From: Akkermansia muciniphila
GTDB lineage: Bacteria > Verrucomicrobiota > Verrucomicrobiia > Limisphaerales > F1-80-MAGS106
Direction of reading: 5' to 3'
Assembly: GCA_945865375.1 (NCBI GenBank)
Contig: CAMBEJ010000054.1
Location: forward strand, 1 to 33,020
Length of the DNA: 33,020 bases
The notes under the pieces were generated by a model, which worked only from the letters and a program-made list of their open reading frames with translations, was not told where the DNA came from and searched no databases. Each line of letters starts with the position of its first letter. Position 1 is the stretch's first letter. Made by a program: the position numbers and the translations under genes. Of the stretch, positions 18,295-27,400 are shown piece after piece.

Positions 18295-19362
18295 TCAGTC
18301 GGCGTGGTAGCCGCGCCACATCCACACCAGAGTGTCCGCCAAGGTTTGCTCGAAAACGCGGCGGTCACAGTGCCCGCTGGCCCGGCTGAACACATATCGG
18401 TACTGGTAGCCTTTGGCTTTGAGCGCCGCTGCCGTGCGCTCGTTGGCCATCACCCAGTTGTGATGGGTTTCCTCCGGATCATTGGGGCGATTGTCTTTCT
18501 CGGACACGTGCGTGAAGATCCTCAGTGGTTTCTTCTCGTTGTTCTCAATGAGCTTCATCCCGGAGTGGTATTCCCAGGCACCGAACGGGTATTTGGCTTC
18601 CTCCCGCGCGTCATCGTCCTGCTGGTCAACGAACGTGCCGGAATAGGTGATCAGTCGGCGAAACAAATCAGGCCGGAACCAGCCCATCGTCAACGCGGCG
18701 GCACCACCGGAACTGCAGCCCATGGCGGCCCGGCCCCAAGGATTGTCCGTGAAGGCGATGTGTGGATAAGCGGCTTTGATCTCCGCGTTGTTCAACACTG
18801 AGGGCAACACTTCGTCATTGATGAAACGGGCGAAGCGGTCGGACATCGTATCGTATTCGAGACCGCGCTCGCTGTTCTTGCCATCATTCCCCCCGTTTTC
18901 CACAGCAATCGCAATGAACGCCGGTAACGCGCGATTCGGATCCTTGGAGAGGGTCAGATTGTCCAGCGCGTGTCGCACTAGGTTGAGCTGACTCGGTCCG
19001 TCGTGCGTGACGAGAATAGGTGCTTTGGTTCCGTCCCGGTAGGCGGCCGGCACGTAAACAAACAGCTTTCGCTCTTTTCGCACGGCCTTTTTCTCTGGCT
19101 CCAGCGTGGCGTCGTCGCCACGAAAGATTTTGCTGTCGGACAAGCGCATCGTGAACTCGAAGCTTTTCCCCTTGGGATTACCTCGGTCCGTCAGATTTGG
19201 GTCCAAAATGTAGTCAGGGCCGACCGTGTAATTGCCGTCGCCATCGGTGCCGGGGCTCTCCGTATAGCCCTCGGCAGTCCTTCCCGAATAGGCGAGTGAA
19301 CCGGTGAGGAACAGACACACAACACAGCGAACACAAACTGATAGAAATGTTCTATGGGGCAT
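18295..19362 (-). CDS. Secreted esterase (enterochelin-esterase-like alpha/beta hydrolase)
   Basis: A 355-residue exported protein; residues 1-30 are a signal peptide with two Cys in the hydrophobic part. The family core starts at 'RKLFVYVPAAYRDGTKAPIL' and 'VTHDG'. 'IAVENGG', 'EVLPSV', the nucleophile elbow GCSSGG (Ser217), 'PDLFRRLITYSG' and 'SRASGHCD' (His331) match the D-type esterase family that includes enterochelin esterase Fes and feruloyl or acetyl esterases. The acid of the triad is probably in the 'HVSEKDNRPND' loop. The substrate is unknown; for a polysaccharide-degrading bacterium, removal of ester groups from plant material is a fair guess. No operon partners are visible. Confidence 0.88.
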   Translation of the reverse strand: MPHRTFLSVCVRCVVCLFLTGSLAYSGRTAEGYTESPGTDGDGNYTVGPDYILDPNLTDRGNPKGKSFEFTMRLSDSKIFRGDDATLEPEKKAVRKERKLFVYVPAAYRDGTKAPILVTHDGPSQLNLVRHALDNLTLSKDPNRALPAFIAIAVENGGNDGKNSERGLEYDTMSDRFARFINDEVLPSVLNNAEIKAAYPHIAFTDNPWGRAAMGCSSGGAAALTMGWFRPDLFRRLITYSGTFVDQQDDDAREEAKYPFGAWEYHSGMKLIENNEKKPLRIFTHVSEKDNRPNDPEETHHNWVMANERTAAALKAKGYQYRYVFSRASGHCDRRVFEQTLADTLVWMWRGYHAD

Positions 19363-19380
19363 GGCTGACTCATTATAGCA

Positions 19381-19791
19381 TCGTGGATATCATTCAAGGG
19401 GGAAATCAAAACATTCCGTCCGGGAGTCGTGTTCAACGGTTTGAAGGCGTTCGTGGAAGCCGCGTTGAGCGGCACCATTTATCTAGATATTCGGGAGACC
19501 AAGAGTCTTTGGGAAACGGTGAGGAGTCCAGACGATGGGGGTGCGGCATTTTGCTACGATCATACTCAAGTGTAGCCGTGGCGGCATCTGAACGTCTTCC
19601 AGCACCGATGCGAGATCACTTGTCGTCTGCCACGCGGTAAGAGCCGCCAAGGCGGCCACGTGTTCCGGGTGCGACTGCCCTGGGAAGGATTGAGCACGCA
19701 CTTCACCAAAGAGTTTGAAGCCTTTGTGCTGCTGCTCATGCGCGAGATGCCCATGAGCCGGGTGGCCGAACTGGTTGGTGAGACAGCCTGA
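19381..19791 (+). pseudogene. ISL3-family transposase relic (N-terminal part)
   Basis: From 19579 to the stop at 19791, 70 residues read 'WRHLNVFQHRCEITCRLPRG' ... 'RVRLPWEG' ... 'FTKEFEAFVLLLMREMPMSR' 'VAELVGET', which is the conserved region after the zinc finger of ISL3 transposases. The same frame continues upstream as 'CYDHTQV' but is broken by TAG at 19573-19575. Still further upstream the frame is open back to 19381 without a clear match. The catalytic DDE domain is absent and no flanking inverted repeats were found. This is a dead insertion-sequence fragment. Confidence 0.7.
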
Positions 19792-19823
19792 GCCGGAGAG
19801 AAACCGTTCGTTCGCCGATCGAG

Positions 19824-20009
19824 TTGATAGTGCTGCGCTGGGGCTTCGCAACGAACAGCCAATGTGTCATCGAGGTCAGCCAGGACTTGAGAAGTTGGCT
19901 TCCCATCGATGCGGAGGTGACTGAGACAGCCGAAGGGCAATATATCGGAACCTTCGCTGTGCGCCCCGAGAATCCCTGCTTCTTCAGGGTGCGAGCCCTG
20001 GCTCCATGA
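19824..20009 (+). pseudogene. C-terminal fragment of an exported Verrucomicrobia-type protein
   Basis: The 61-residue frame ('QCVIEVSQDLRSWLPIDAEV' ... 'GTFAVRPENPCFFRVRAL') matches the short beta module that ends many secreted proteins of this phylum, as in the 1002-residue protein upstream. It has no signal peptide or N-terminal portion. It is probably a gene remnant truncated at the junction with the ISL3 relic about 30 bp upstream. Confidence 0.5.
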
Positions 20010-20125
20010 AAGTGCCCCGTCACTAGCGAACAATGAATGTCAGAAACTCGTTGGCAGCCGCTCGGAGAGAGAGGCACACTCGTTCACCGACAAGCTAATT
20101 CGCGACCGCAATGAGCGCTCGATGT

Positions 20126-20869
20126 TTAGTCGGCACCATCCCAATCCCCTCGCTCATCCGTGTCGAACGAGCGCGACATGAATCGCCCTTTGCTGCCTGT
20201 GACAGGGGCTTCGGGAGGTTTGGCCACCATTCGTTCGTGTTTTGTCTTTTCCCAAAACTTGAGACGGCTGTCCATCGAATTTTCCAGGCATTCATACCCC
20301 ATTGGCACCTCTTGGTACACGCCGCAGTAGGTCGCCACTCGCGTTCCGAGCGGAGCCATCGCTAACTGTTCGGCGACATGCTGCGTATATCTTGAGTAGA
20401 GATTGATGCTGAAATGCACGGAGTCGTCGATCCTCAACTCCGTCTCCAGGTTCTCCTCGAACGGATTGAACAAATAAAAAGCGTCGAAACCGGAGAAATC
20501 GACCTCTGCGATGTTGCCGGAAAACACCTTGGCGTTCGGGATGTTCGCCTGATGAATCGTCGTTTGCGCAAGGTCGCATAGATCCTTGCGCTGTTCCACC
20601 CCCGTGAACTGACCTCCCGTCGTGAGCGCCCCAACGATGCAGAACTTTCCTGGGCCACAACCAATATCCAGCACCCGCGTGTTGGGCTCCCGTACCAGAA
20701 AAGCAGCGGCCCGGCGCGCGACTGTGACCGGCGTCCAGTGGACTGGAGACAGGTTTCGAACTCCCCGAGGATACACTAAATCGAACTGATTGTCTTCGAG
20801 CGAGTGAATGTATTCCAGGAGTCGCAATGGCTTCATGAGCCGCTCTGACATCATTATTTGTGGCGTCAT
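20126..20869 (-). CDS. SAM-dependent methyltransferase (class I)
   Basis: A 247-residue cytoplasmic protein. Motif I is 'RVLDIGCGPGKFCIVGAL' (residues 65-82), motif II 'FTGVEQRKDLCDLA', motif III 'VFSGNIAEVDFSGFDAFYLF' and motif IV 'NPFEEN' (135-140), an NPxx form that recalls N- or protein-methylating enzymes. The substrate is unknown. The start could be any of several ATG codons within the first 12 residues. It is divergent from the cardiolipin synthase gene 410 bp away, and a graveyard of pseudogenes lies downstream. Confidence 0.85.
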   Translation of the reverse strand: MTPQIMMSERLMKPLRLLEYIHSLEDNQFDLVYPRGVRNLSPVHWTPVTVARRAAAFLVREPNTRVLDIGCGPGKFCIVGALTTGGQFTGVEQRKDLCDLAQTTIHQANIPNAKVFSGNIAEVDFSGFDAFYLFNPFEENLETELRIDDSVHFSINLYSRYTQHVAEQLAMAPLGTRVATYCGVYQEVPMGYECLENSMDSRLKFWEKTKHERMVAKPPEAPVTGSKGRFMSRSFDTDERGDWDGAD

Positions 20870-21278
20870 GGAGCGTCGGTCGCATGGGCGTATTGTTTGT
20901 CGACGCAGGGTGCCGGGTGGATGATCTCATGATTCTCTTCGCAAGGTCAAGGGTTGGACTGGCGCGCAATCCGACTTTTTGAAGCACCTCAAGCATCTGG
21001 AATGTATCCTTTGCGGCGTGAAGGCTGGCCACGAGTTGGCGATCTCGCGCCAGCAAGCGCGAGAGCAGCAGTGGCTTCTCTTGGGCCGCTGGTTGGGTGA
21101 CATCCTGCCCGAGGGCTTTGGCCGAAATCTTTTCCATCGACGCGGACGAGCATGGCACACTCGCTTCGATGACTCCATAAAATCGAACGCATGGCAAAGC
21201 CGAATTGCCACCGTATCACCGGTCTGTGCCTCGCGGTTTGTGCTGACGTGGACTCTGTTTTCTGTAATCTGGAACCGC
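20870..21278. other. Long divergent spacer without a recognised gene
   Basis: The frame of the cardiolipin synthase is open upstream to 20979, but the 100 codons are not family-like, so I treat them as untranslated. No RNA gene or terminator is evident. Confidence 0.4.
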
Positions 21279-22733
21279 ATGGATTTGCTCGACCGCATCA
21301 CCGCAATTTGGCAGCCCCTCGTGGGCGTGTTGACGGTGATCATCTCCGCTCTGACATCGGCCCATGCGATCCTTCACAAGCGCGATTCCCGTGCCGCGAT
21401 ACTGTGGGTCGGATTTATCTGGCTGGTGCCGTTGCTCGGCCCCGTTCTTTATCTTTTGCTCGGCATCAACCGGATTCGCCGCCGCGCAGTGTCGCTTCGT
21501 GGAAATGTGGGGCAATCTTCCGGGGTCGCGACGGCCCGGCCTGCCTTGATCACCCCTGCCGATGGGTTGGCTCTGGATGCGATGCATCTCCGCTCGCTCG
21601 CGCAGTTGGTCGGGCGAGTGGTCGGCCTCCCTTTGAGCGAGGGCAACTCGTTGCAGACATTGGTTAACGGCGACGCTGCGTATCCGGCGATGCTGTCAGC
21701 GATTGCGACCGCCAGCCGCACGATATCTCTCTCCACCTACATTTTCGACAACGACGCCATTGGGCGCTCGTTCGTCACAGCCCTCGGCGATGCCGTTCGA
21801 CGGGGGGTGGAAGTGAGAGTGCTCATCGACGATGCGGGTGCCCGTTACTCATGGCCTTCGATCGTCCCTCCGCTGAGGCAAGCGCAGGTGCCTGTGGCTC
21901 GTTTTCTCCCGACGTTCGCGCCTTGGCGGTTGATGAGCATGAACTTGCGGAACCATCGAAAAATCATGGTGGTGGACGGACGCTTGGGTTTCACAGGCGG
22001 AATAAACATTCGACAAGGCAATCGAGTGGCTGAACGCCCGCGCCGACCAGTCCAGGATTTGCATTTTTGTTTGGAAGGCCCTGTGGTGGCGCAATTACAA
22101 GAGACCTTTGCGGCTGACTGGGCCTTCGTCACGAAGGAGGTTCTGCGCGGGCAAACCTGGTTTCCGCAGTTGGAGGGCAGGGGAACCATCATGGCACGCG
22201 CGATTCCTGACGGGCCGGACGAGGATTTCGAGAAGCTGCGGTTGACAATTCTTGGGGCGCTTGCCTGCGCGCAGACGTCGATAAAAATCCTCACGCCCTA
22301 CTTCCTGCCCGACCCGGCGATCATCTCCGCCCTGAATGTCGCCGCGCTGCGGGGTGTGCGAGTGGACATCATACTGCCACGCAAGAACAATCTCCCGTTT
22401 GTTCACTGGGCGTCCCAGGCGATGTGGTGGCAGGTGCTCCAACGAGGCTGCCACGTCTGGCTTACGGCACCACCCTTTGATCACTCGAAACTGATGCTCG
22501 TCGATGGCTGCTGGGTCCTGGTGGGTTCCGCGAATTGGGACCCCCGCAGTTTTCGTCTCAACTTCGAGTTCAACCTGGAGTGCTACGGTCGTGAGTTCGC
22601 AGGTCACCTCGAGTCCCTGGTCCTATCGAGACTGAAAACTGCCCACGCAGTGACTTTAGAAGAGATCGACAGCCGCACACTGCCCTCGAAACTGCGGGAC
22701 GGTGTGGCGCGTCTCTTGACGCCTTACTTGTAG
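21279..22733 (+). CDS. cls: Cardiolipin synthase (ClsA-type phospholipase D family)
   Basis: A 484-residue membrane enzyme that joins two phosphatidylglycerols into cardiolipin and glycerol. I start at ATG 21279 (MDLLDRITAIWQPL), giving the normal ClsA length and two N-terminal membrane helices ('LVGVLTVIISALTSAHAILH' and 'AAILWVGFIWLVPLLGPVLY'). Both HKD motifs are intact: 'NHRKIMVVDGRLGFTGGINI' with His226, and 'DHSKLMLVDGCWVLVGSANW' with His402, almost the spacing seen in E. coli ClsA. The second motif is followed by 'DPRSFRLNFEFNLE', typical of the family. It is apparently monocistronic. Confidence 0.95.
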   Translation: MDLLDRITAIWQPLVGVLTVIISALTSAHAILHKRDSRAAILWVGFIWLVPLLGPVLYLLLGINRIRRRAVSLRGNVGQSSGVATARPALITPADGLALDAMHLRSLAQLVGRVVGLPLSEGNSLQTLVNGDAAYPAMLSAIATASRTISLSTYIFDNDAIGRSFVTALGDAVRRGVEVRVLIDDAGARYSWPSIVPPLRQAQVPVARFLPTFAPWRLMSMNLRNHRKIMVVDGRLGFTGGINIRQGNRVAERPRRPVQDLHFCLEGPVVAQLQETFAADWAFVTKEVLRGQTWFPQLEGRGTIMARAIPDGPDEDFEKLRLTILGALACAQTSIKILTPYFLPDPAIISALNVAALRGVRVDIILPRKNNLPFVHWASQAMWWQVLQRGCHVWLTAPPFDHSKLMLVDGCWVLVGSANWDPRSFRLNFEFNLECYGREFAGHLESLVLSRLKTAHAVTLEEIDSRTLPSKLRDGVARLLTPYL

Positions 22734-23150
22734 GGTCAGAGTTGAGTCGGCTTTCCCGGGTCAACGGCTTGGTGCGGGAGGTTCCGCTGCCGTGGAATTT
22801 CTTTCTTGGGGAGGATTTTGGGTTTCAGGTTTGGTGGCCCTGCTGGACCGTGGGACACGGATTTCTGGACTTCCTTCATAGGGGCGGACTCTGGTATTCG
22901 AGTTCAACTTAGGTGTTCCAACCAAAATGCCGCATGATTCGTGCCATGAACCCCAGATTTCGAGCAGAAGCTCCATGTGACATGAAGAGACCGCGCCGGG
23001 GGTTGGCTCTGTCTCTCGGGCCTCCCTGGCACGGATGTCTTTTTGGCTAGTTCGCCCTGGGTGCGATGTTCAACCGTCGTCGCTGCTTCACCAATAGTGT
23101 CGATTAGCGAAGGCTAGGGTTCGACCTCCGTTTTAGGTTATAATCCAAAA
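22734..23150. other. Intergenic region, no feature seen
   Basis: About 420 bp without a convincing gene, RNA or terminator. Short open frames here lack any family motif. The end nearest the pseudopilin stop is AT-rich (AATCCAAAATCAAAAATAG). Confidence 0.4.
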
Positions 23151-23828
23151 TCAAAAATAGCCCGGCACGGTGTCTTGACCGTAAAGGGCGTCGATGCTGA
23201 GGTCTTCAAGCCGTTTGCGGTTGGCTCCTTCGACGTGGCCGTCCAGGAAGAGGGCCTCGGCCGATTTGCCATGACGGGCGTGGACCTCTTTTTCGCCATC
23301 GGCTCGAAAGTAATAGAATTGTTGAGCTCCTATGCCCTGTCTTCCTCGGCTTGTCGTGTCGGCAACGTGGACATAATCGGACGGTTTGGAGACGGCGTCG
23401 AGGACCAGAATTTCCTTGAACAGCCCTTTGGTGAATTCGGCAGGAGCGTCTTGGCGGACGCCGTAGGTCCTGAACCAGTTTGTGAACCGTTTTGGGAGGT
23501 AAGTAGGGCAGACGAAGAGGTCGAGCGGGCGGAGGTTTTGATTGGTGCTGAGGATGCTGGCCCAGGTCACACCGGGGGATAGGGGGGCGTTTATCTGAAC
23601 GGTCCCTTCGTGGTCCTGAGCATAGAGGATGGTGGACAGGCCGATCTGTTTGAGGTTGTTCAGGCACTGAGTTTGGAGGGCCTTGGCCTTGGCCTTGCCG
23701 ATTGAGGGGAGGAGCAAGCTGGCCAGGATCGCGATAACCGCAATCACCACCAGCAGCTCAATCAGGGTGAAGCCAGTAGGCCGCATTCCCGGGACAATCG
23801 GACGATAGTTTCGCCTGCTCACCTGCAA
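23151..23828 (-). CDS. Type II secretion/type IV pilin-like protein with H-X9-DG motif
   Basis: A 225-residue pseudopilin; an ATG at 23786 ([12 protein letters not shown]) is an equally good start and gives the usual short leader. The prepilin peptidase site and methylation helix are '[20 protein letters not shown]' with Glu at +5. '[20 protein letters not shown]' continues the helix, and near the C-terminus '[15 protein letters not shown]' is a perfect H-X9-DG motif, typical of the large pseudopilin families of Planctomycetes and Verrucomicrobia. It probably forms part of a pseudopilus or acts as an individual surface protein. It lies downstream of the ACT-domain gene on the same strand with a 107-bp gap. 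Confidence 0.92.
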   Translation of the reverse strand: MQVSRRNYRPIVPGMRPTGFTLIELLVVIAVIAILASLLLPSIGKAKAKALQTQCLNNLKQIGLSTILYAQDHEGTVQINAPLSPGVTWASILSTNQNLRPLDLFVCPTYLPKRFTNWFRTYGVRQDAPAEFTKGLFKEILVLDAVSKPSDYVHVADTTSRGRQGIGAQQFYYFRADGEKEVHARHGKSAEALFLDGHVEGANRKRLEDLSIDALYGQDTVPGYF

Positions 23829-23935
23829 AACATGTCTCTTGTTTCCTTATTGTAAAGCCTTTGGTAGAATTTGTGGAAGGAACTGGACCTCTGGCGGAAC
23901 GGTTTGGAGAGACACGGTTGCCCGTAGAACGAGCA

Positions 23936-24394
23936 CTACCTTGAAAGATCCGCCTGCCTAAGGACCTGGAATTGATGTCTTTTGAGAGATTCGGCGGCGA
24001 TTTCGTGGTCTTCTAAGTTGAACGCGATCAGGGCTTTGTCGTTGGGCCTAGTGATGAGGGAGTAGGTGTAGTGGATGTTGATCTCCGCCTGCAGCAAAGC
24101 GAATAGCGCCTCTTTGAGACGGGTTTCGGAATCAATCTCGATAACCAACAGCTCGGATTCCGTGAAGGCAAAGTCGTTCGCGACGAGGACCTCGCGGGCT
24201 TCATCGGGGGAATCCACCACAATTCTGATAATCGCGCTGTCGGTGGTGTCCAAAACTGTCAACGCGAGGACGTGGATGCTGCGCGAGTTGAGGAGGCTGA
24301 TGAGATCGTGCAGGCGGCCGAGTCGGTTGGCAGTAAAGACCGAGAACTGGCGGACGGGTTCAGAATTGGGTGCTTGCGCTGTGAGCAACGACAT
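23936..24394 (-). CDS. Tandem ACT-domain protein
   Basis: A 152-residue cytoplasmic protein made of two ACT-like domains of about 70 residues each. The first, 'FSVFTANRLGRLHDLISLLN' with 'SRSIHVLALTVLD', shows the Gly-Arg-Leu turn where amino-acid ligands bind. The second begins at 'ELLVIEIDSETRLKEALFAL' and contains 'INIHYTYSLI'. Such stand-alone double-ACT proteins bind amino acids and act as sensors; some are regulators of branched-chain amino-acid enzymes. There is no catalytic or DNA-binding domain. It starts 55 bp after the end of the long-helix protein on the same strand. Confidence 0.85.
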   Translation of the reverse strand: MSLLTAQAPNSEPVRQFSVFTANRLGRLHDLISLLNSRSIHVLALTVLDTTDSAIIRIVVDSPDEAREVLVANDFAFTESELLVIEIDSETRLKEALFALLQAEINIHYTYSLITRPNDKALIAFNLEDHEIAAESLKRHQFQVLRQADLSR

Positions 24395-24449
24395 GGTGAA
24401 GGTTGGCTACGTTGATTTGCCCGACCTGGCGTGAAGTCTGGCAAATGCT

Positions 24450-27400
24450 TTATTGTGGCTTCGGTCGAGCCCAGTTCATGGGGACTTCCCTTTTGGTGCT
24501 GGCTTCCACATTGCCGCTTTGGCCTATCAGCTCCAGCTCGATGGTGTCGGCTCTGATAAAATCAGTAGGGCTGGGGGCGTCAAACTTGACCGCGAAATTG
24601 ACGAGTTGAAGCCCGCGGCCGGCCTTGACCGGCTCTCCCCGGCTCTCAAACCAGGTTGCTGTGGAAGGGTTTGAAGCAAGGTAAACCTTCAGCCGGATTT
24701 TTCCGAGGCCGCTTGGAAGATTGTATTTCGCGGTGACGTAACCGGAGTACAGGTCGGTCTGCTTGAAATCGCCGATTTCGAGAGTCGCACCCGACGATCC
24801 GCTGCTGGCGGGACCTGCGCTGCCCGGAGCTGCTCCCGCCGCTCCCGGCGACTTCCACATCAGAAGCATGGTCGCCGGAAACAAGTTGGCCCGCTTGGCT
24901 ACCGACGTTTCCATCATGTAGACCAGGACGCGATCCGTGCTGTAGGTGGCGAACGCGGTGCCCGCCTCCGCAGGAGGCGTGAACTTGACAGGGAACAGCA
25001 TGAAATTGCGGCGTCCTCGCCCAAGCTCCATTGGGGTGCTCTTGAAATAGGACGAGGAATCGGAGTCGGAGCTTCGGCGAACATCGACCCCAAGCATCGG
25101 TTTCGGGTTGAAATCCTCCTTGTACTCGAATTCCACACCAATGGTCATCTGGCTTCGATCAAGGCTTCGGTTCACGATATCCACATTCGTGATCTTGCTC
25201 TTGGCACCGCTGGCCATCTCAAGGGACGCTGCCGGGCCCGGAGTCGTCGATGCCGCCTTCGCTTTTTCTTCTGCCTGGATACGGGCTGTTGCTCTGGCTT
25301 TGGCTTCGGTCTCAGCCTTCATTTTGGCTTCGGTTTCCACAGTGGCTTTTTCATCCGCAAGCCGCTTTTCTTCGGCGAGGCGTTTCAGGTTCTGCTCGGC
25401 TTTTTCTTGAGCTTTCTCGCGGGCTTTGGCCTCGAGCTCGGCTTTCCTTTGAGCTTCTTCGCGGGCTTTGGCCTCAGTTTTTGCCTGTTCATCGGCCAGT
25501 CGCTTTTCATCCGCGAGACGTTTGGCTTGAGCTTCGGCTGCGACACGCGTCTTTTCGCGTTCCGCGGATTCTTTAAGGGCTTTTTGCTCTGCGATCCGCT
25601 TTTCTTCGGCGAGGCGTCGAGCATCGGTTTCCGCCTTGAGTTTAGCTTCTTCCCGAGATTTGGCTTCGGCGATGGCTTTGGCTTCCGCTCCCTTGCGGGC
25701 ACTTTCTTCGGCTTCGGCTTTGATGCGGGCTTTTTCGCGTTCCTCGGCCTCCTTGCGGGCGCGATCCTCGGCGATGCGTTTCTCCTCGGCGATGCGCCGA
25801 GCCTCGGTTTCCGCCTTGAGCTTAGCTTCTTCCCGAGATTTGGCTTCGGCGATGGCTTTGGCCTCCGCTTCCCTGCGGGCGCTCTCCTCGGCTTCGGCTT
25901 TGATGCGAGCTTTTTCGCGTTCCTCGGCCTCTTTCCGAGCGCGCACCTCCGCGAGTCGCTTCTCTTCCGCGATGCGTCGCGCCTTCGCTTCCGCCTTGAA
26001 GCGTGCTTCTTCACGTGTCCGAAGTTCGACCTCGGCTTTCATGCGAGCCTCCTCACGCGCCCTGGCTTCGGCCTCCGCCTTGATACGAGACTCCTCACGC
26101 GCTTTGGCTTCGGCTTTCTCGCGGACCTCCGCCCTTCGTTTTTCCTCGGCAAGTCGCTTCGCTTCCGCTTCGACTTTCCGAAGGGCTTCCGCCCGGATTT
26201 TTGCCTCCGCCTCAAGTTTCTCCCTCAACTGTTGTTCGGCCTCAACCTTCAACTTCTCCTCGGCAACTCGCTTTTCTTCGGCTAGGCGTTTGGCTTCCTG
26301 CTCAGCTTTGATCCGCGCCGCCTCGCGGGCTTTGGCTTCGGAGAGGGCTCTCGCCTCCGCCTCGAGTCGTGCCTTTTCCTCGAGCTCCGCTTTCAGGCGT
26401 GCTGTGTTGCGGTCCTCGGCTTCTTTTGTGGCGCGTTCCTCTGCGAGGCGTTTTTCTTCCGCGATGCGTCGGGCCTCGGATTCGGCTTTCAGTCGCGCTT
26501 CCTCCCGCGCTTTGGCTTCGGCAAGGGCCTTGGCTTCGGCTTCAACGCGACCTTTTTCCTCGGCCTCCGCTTTGAGCCGTGCTTTCTCTCGTTCCTCAGC
26601 CTCCTTTTTAGTGCGTTCTTCAGCGAGGCGCTTGTCTTGTGCAATAACCCGGGCTGCGGCCTCGGAAAGGAGTCGGACTTCATCGCGGATCCTGGCTTCG
26701 GCGAGCGCTTTGGCTTCGGCTTTGCGCCGCGTGGTTTCGTCTGCTTCAGCTTTGAGTCTGGCCCCTTCCCGGGCTTTGGCTTCAGCGAGCGCCCGTTGCT
26801 CTGCGAGTCGTTTTTCCTCGCTGATGCGGCGTGCCTCACTCTCCGCCTTGAGTCTGGACTCCTCCCGAACTTTGGCTTCGGCGAGGGCGCGATCTTCCGC
26901 GAGCCGTGCTTGCTCGGCAATATCCCGCGCCTCCTTTTCAGCTTTCAAACGGATTCCCTCCTTGGCTAGCGCCTCCGCCTCTCGTTGCCCCCGTTCGATC
27001 TCCAACCGTCTAAGCTCGGCTTGGGCCAATTGCTTTTCTGCGGCGATCTTTTTGGACTGTTCCTCGGCGGCCAGTCGATCGATTTCCCGCGCCGCCGCGT
27101 CCGCCTTCGCCTTCGCCTCGGCTTCCCCGGCAACCCTCGCTAATTCGCGGGCTTTGAGCTCCGCTTGGACCGCGTCTTTGGCCTGCTGCTCTGCCCGTGC
27201 TTTCTCGGCAGGATCGGCTTGGGCTGTGGGTATTTGGCTGGCCAGCGTCGCTTTGGCTTCGGGACTGCCCCATTTGATGGTCTTGAGAAAGGGAATGCTG
27301 CTGAGCATCGCATTGCCAGCCTGATTGAGGATGAGAATGCGTACTCGGTCCGTGGTGAGCTCGGGCGGGACACCCACTTCATCGTTGAAATACCGCACCT

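Noticed and set aside
18262..18300. Hairpin ACGCCG/CGGCGT at the end of the esterase gene as a terminator
   Set aside because: The stem is only six base pairs and no T-run follows on either strand.
20979..21278. N-terminal extension of cardiolipin synthase by 100 residues
   Set aside because: ClsA proteins start with the membrane helices that follow Met at 21279; HKD spacing from that start matches E. coli ClsA.
25240..27324. Long Ser/Ala/Arg-rich and Phe-rich frames on the + strand
   Set aside because: They are antisense shadows of the periodic Ala/Glu/Lys helix; the minus-strand frame has a signal peptide and folded end domains.
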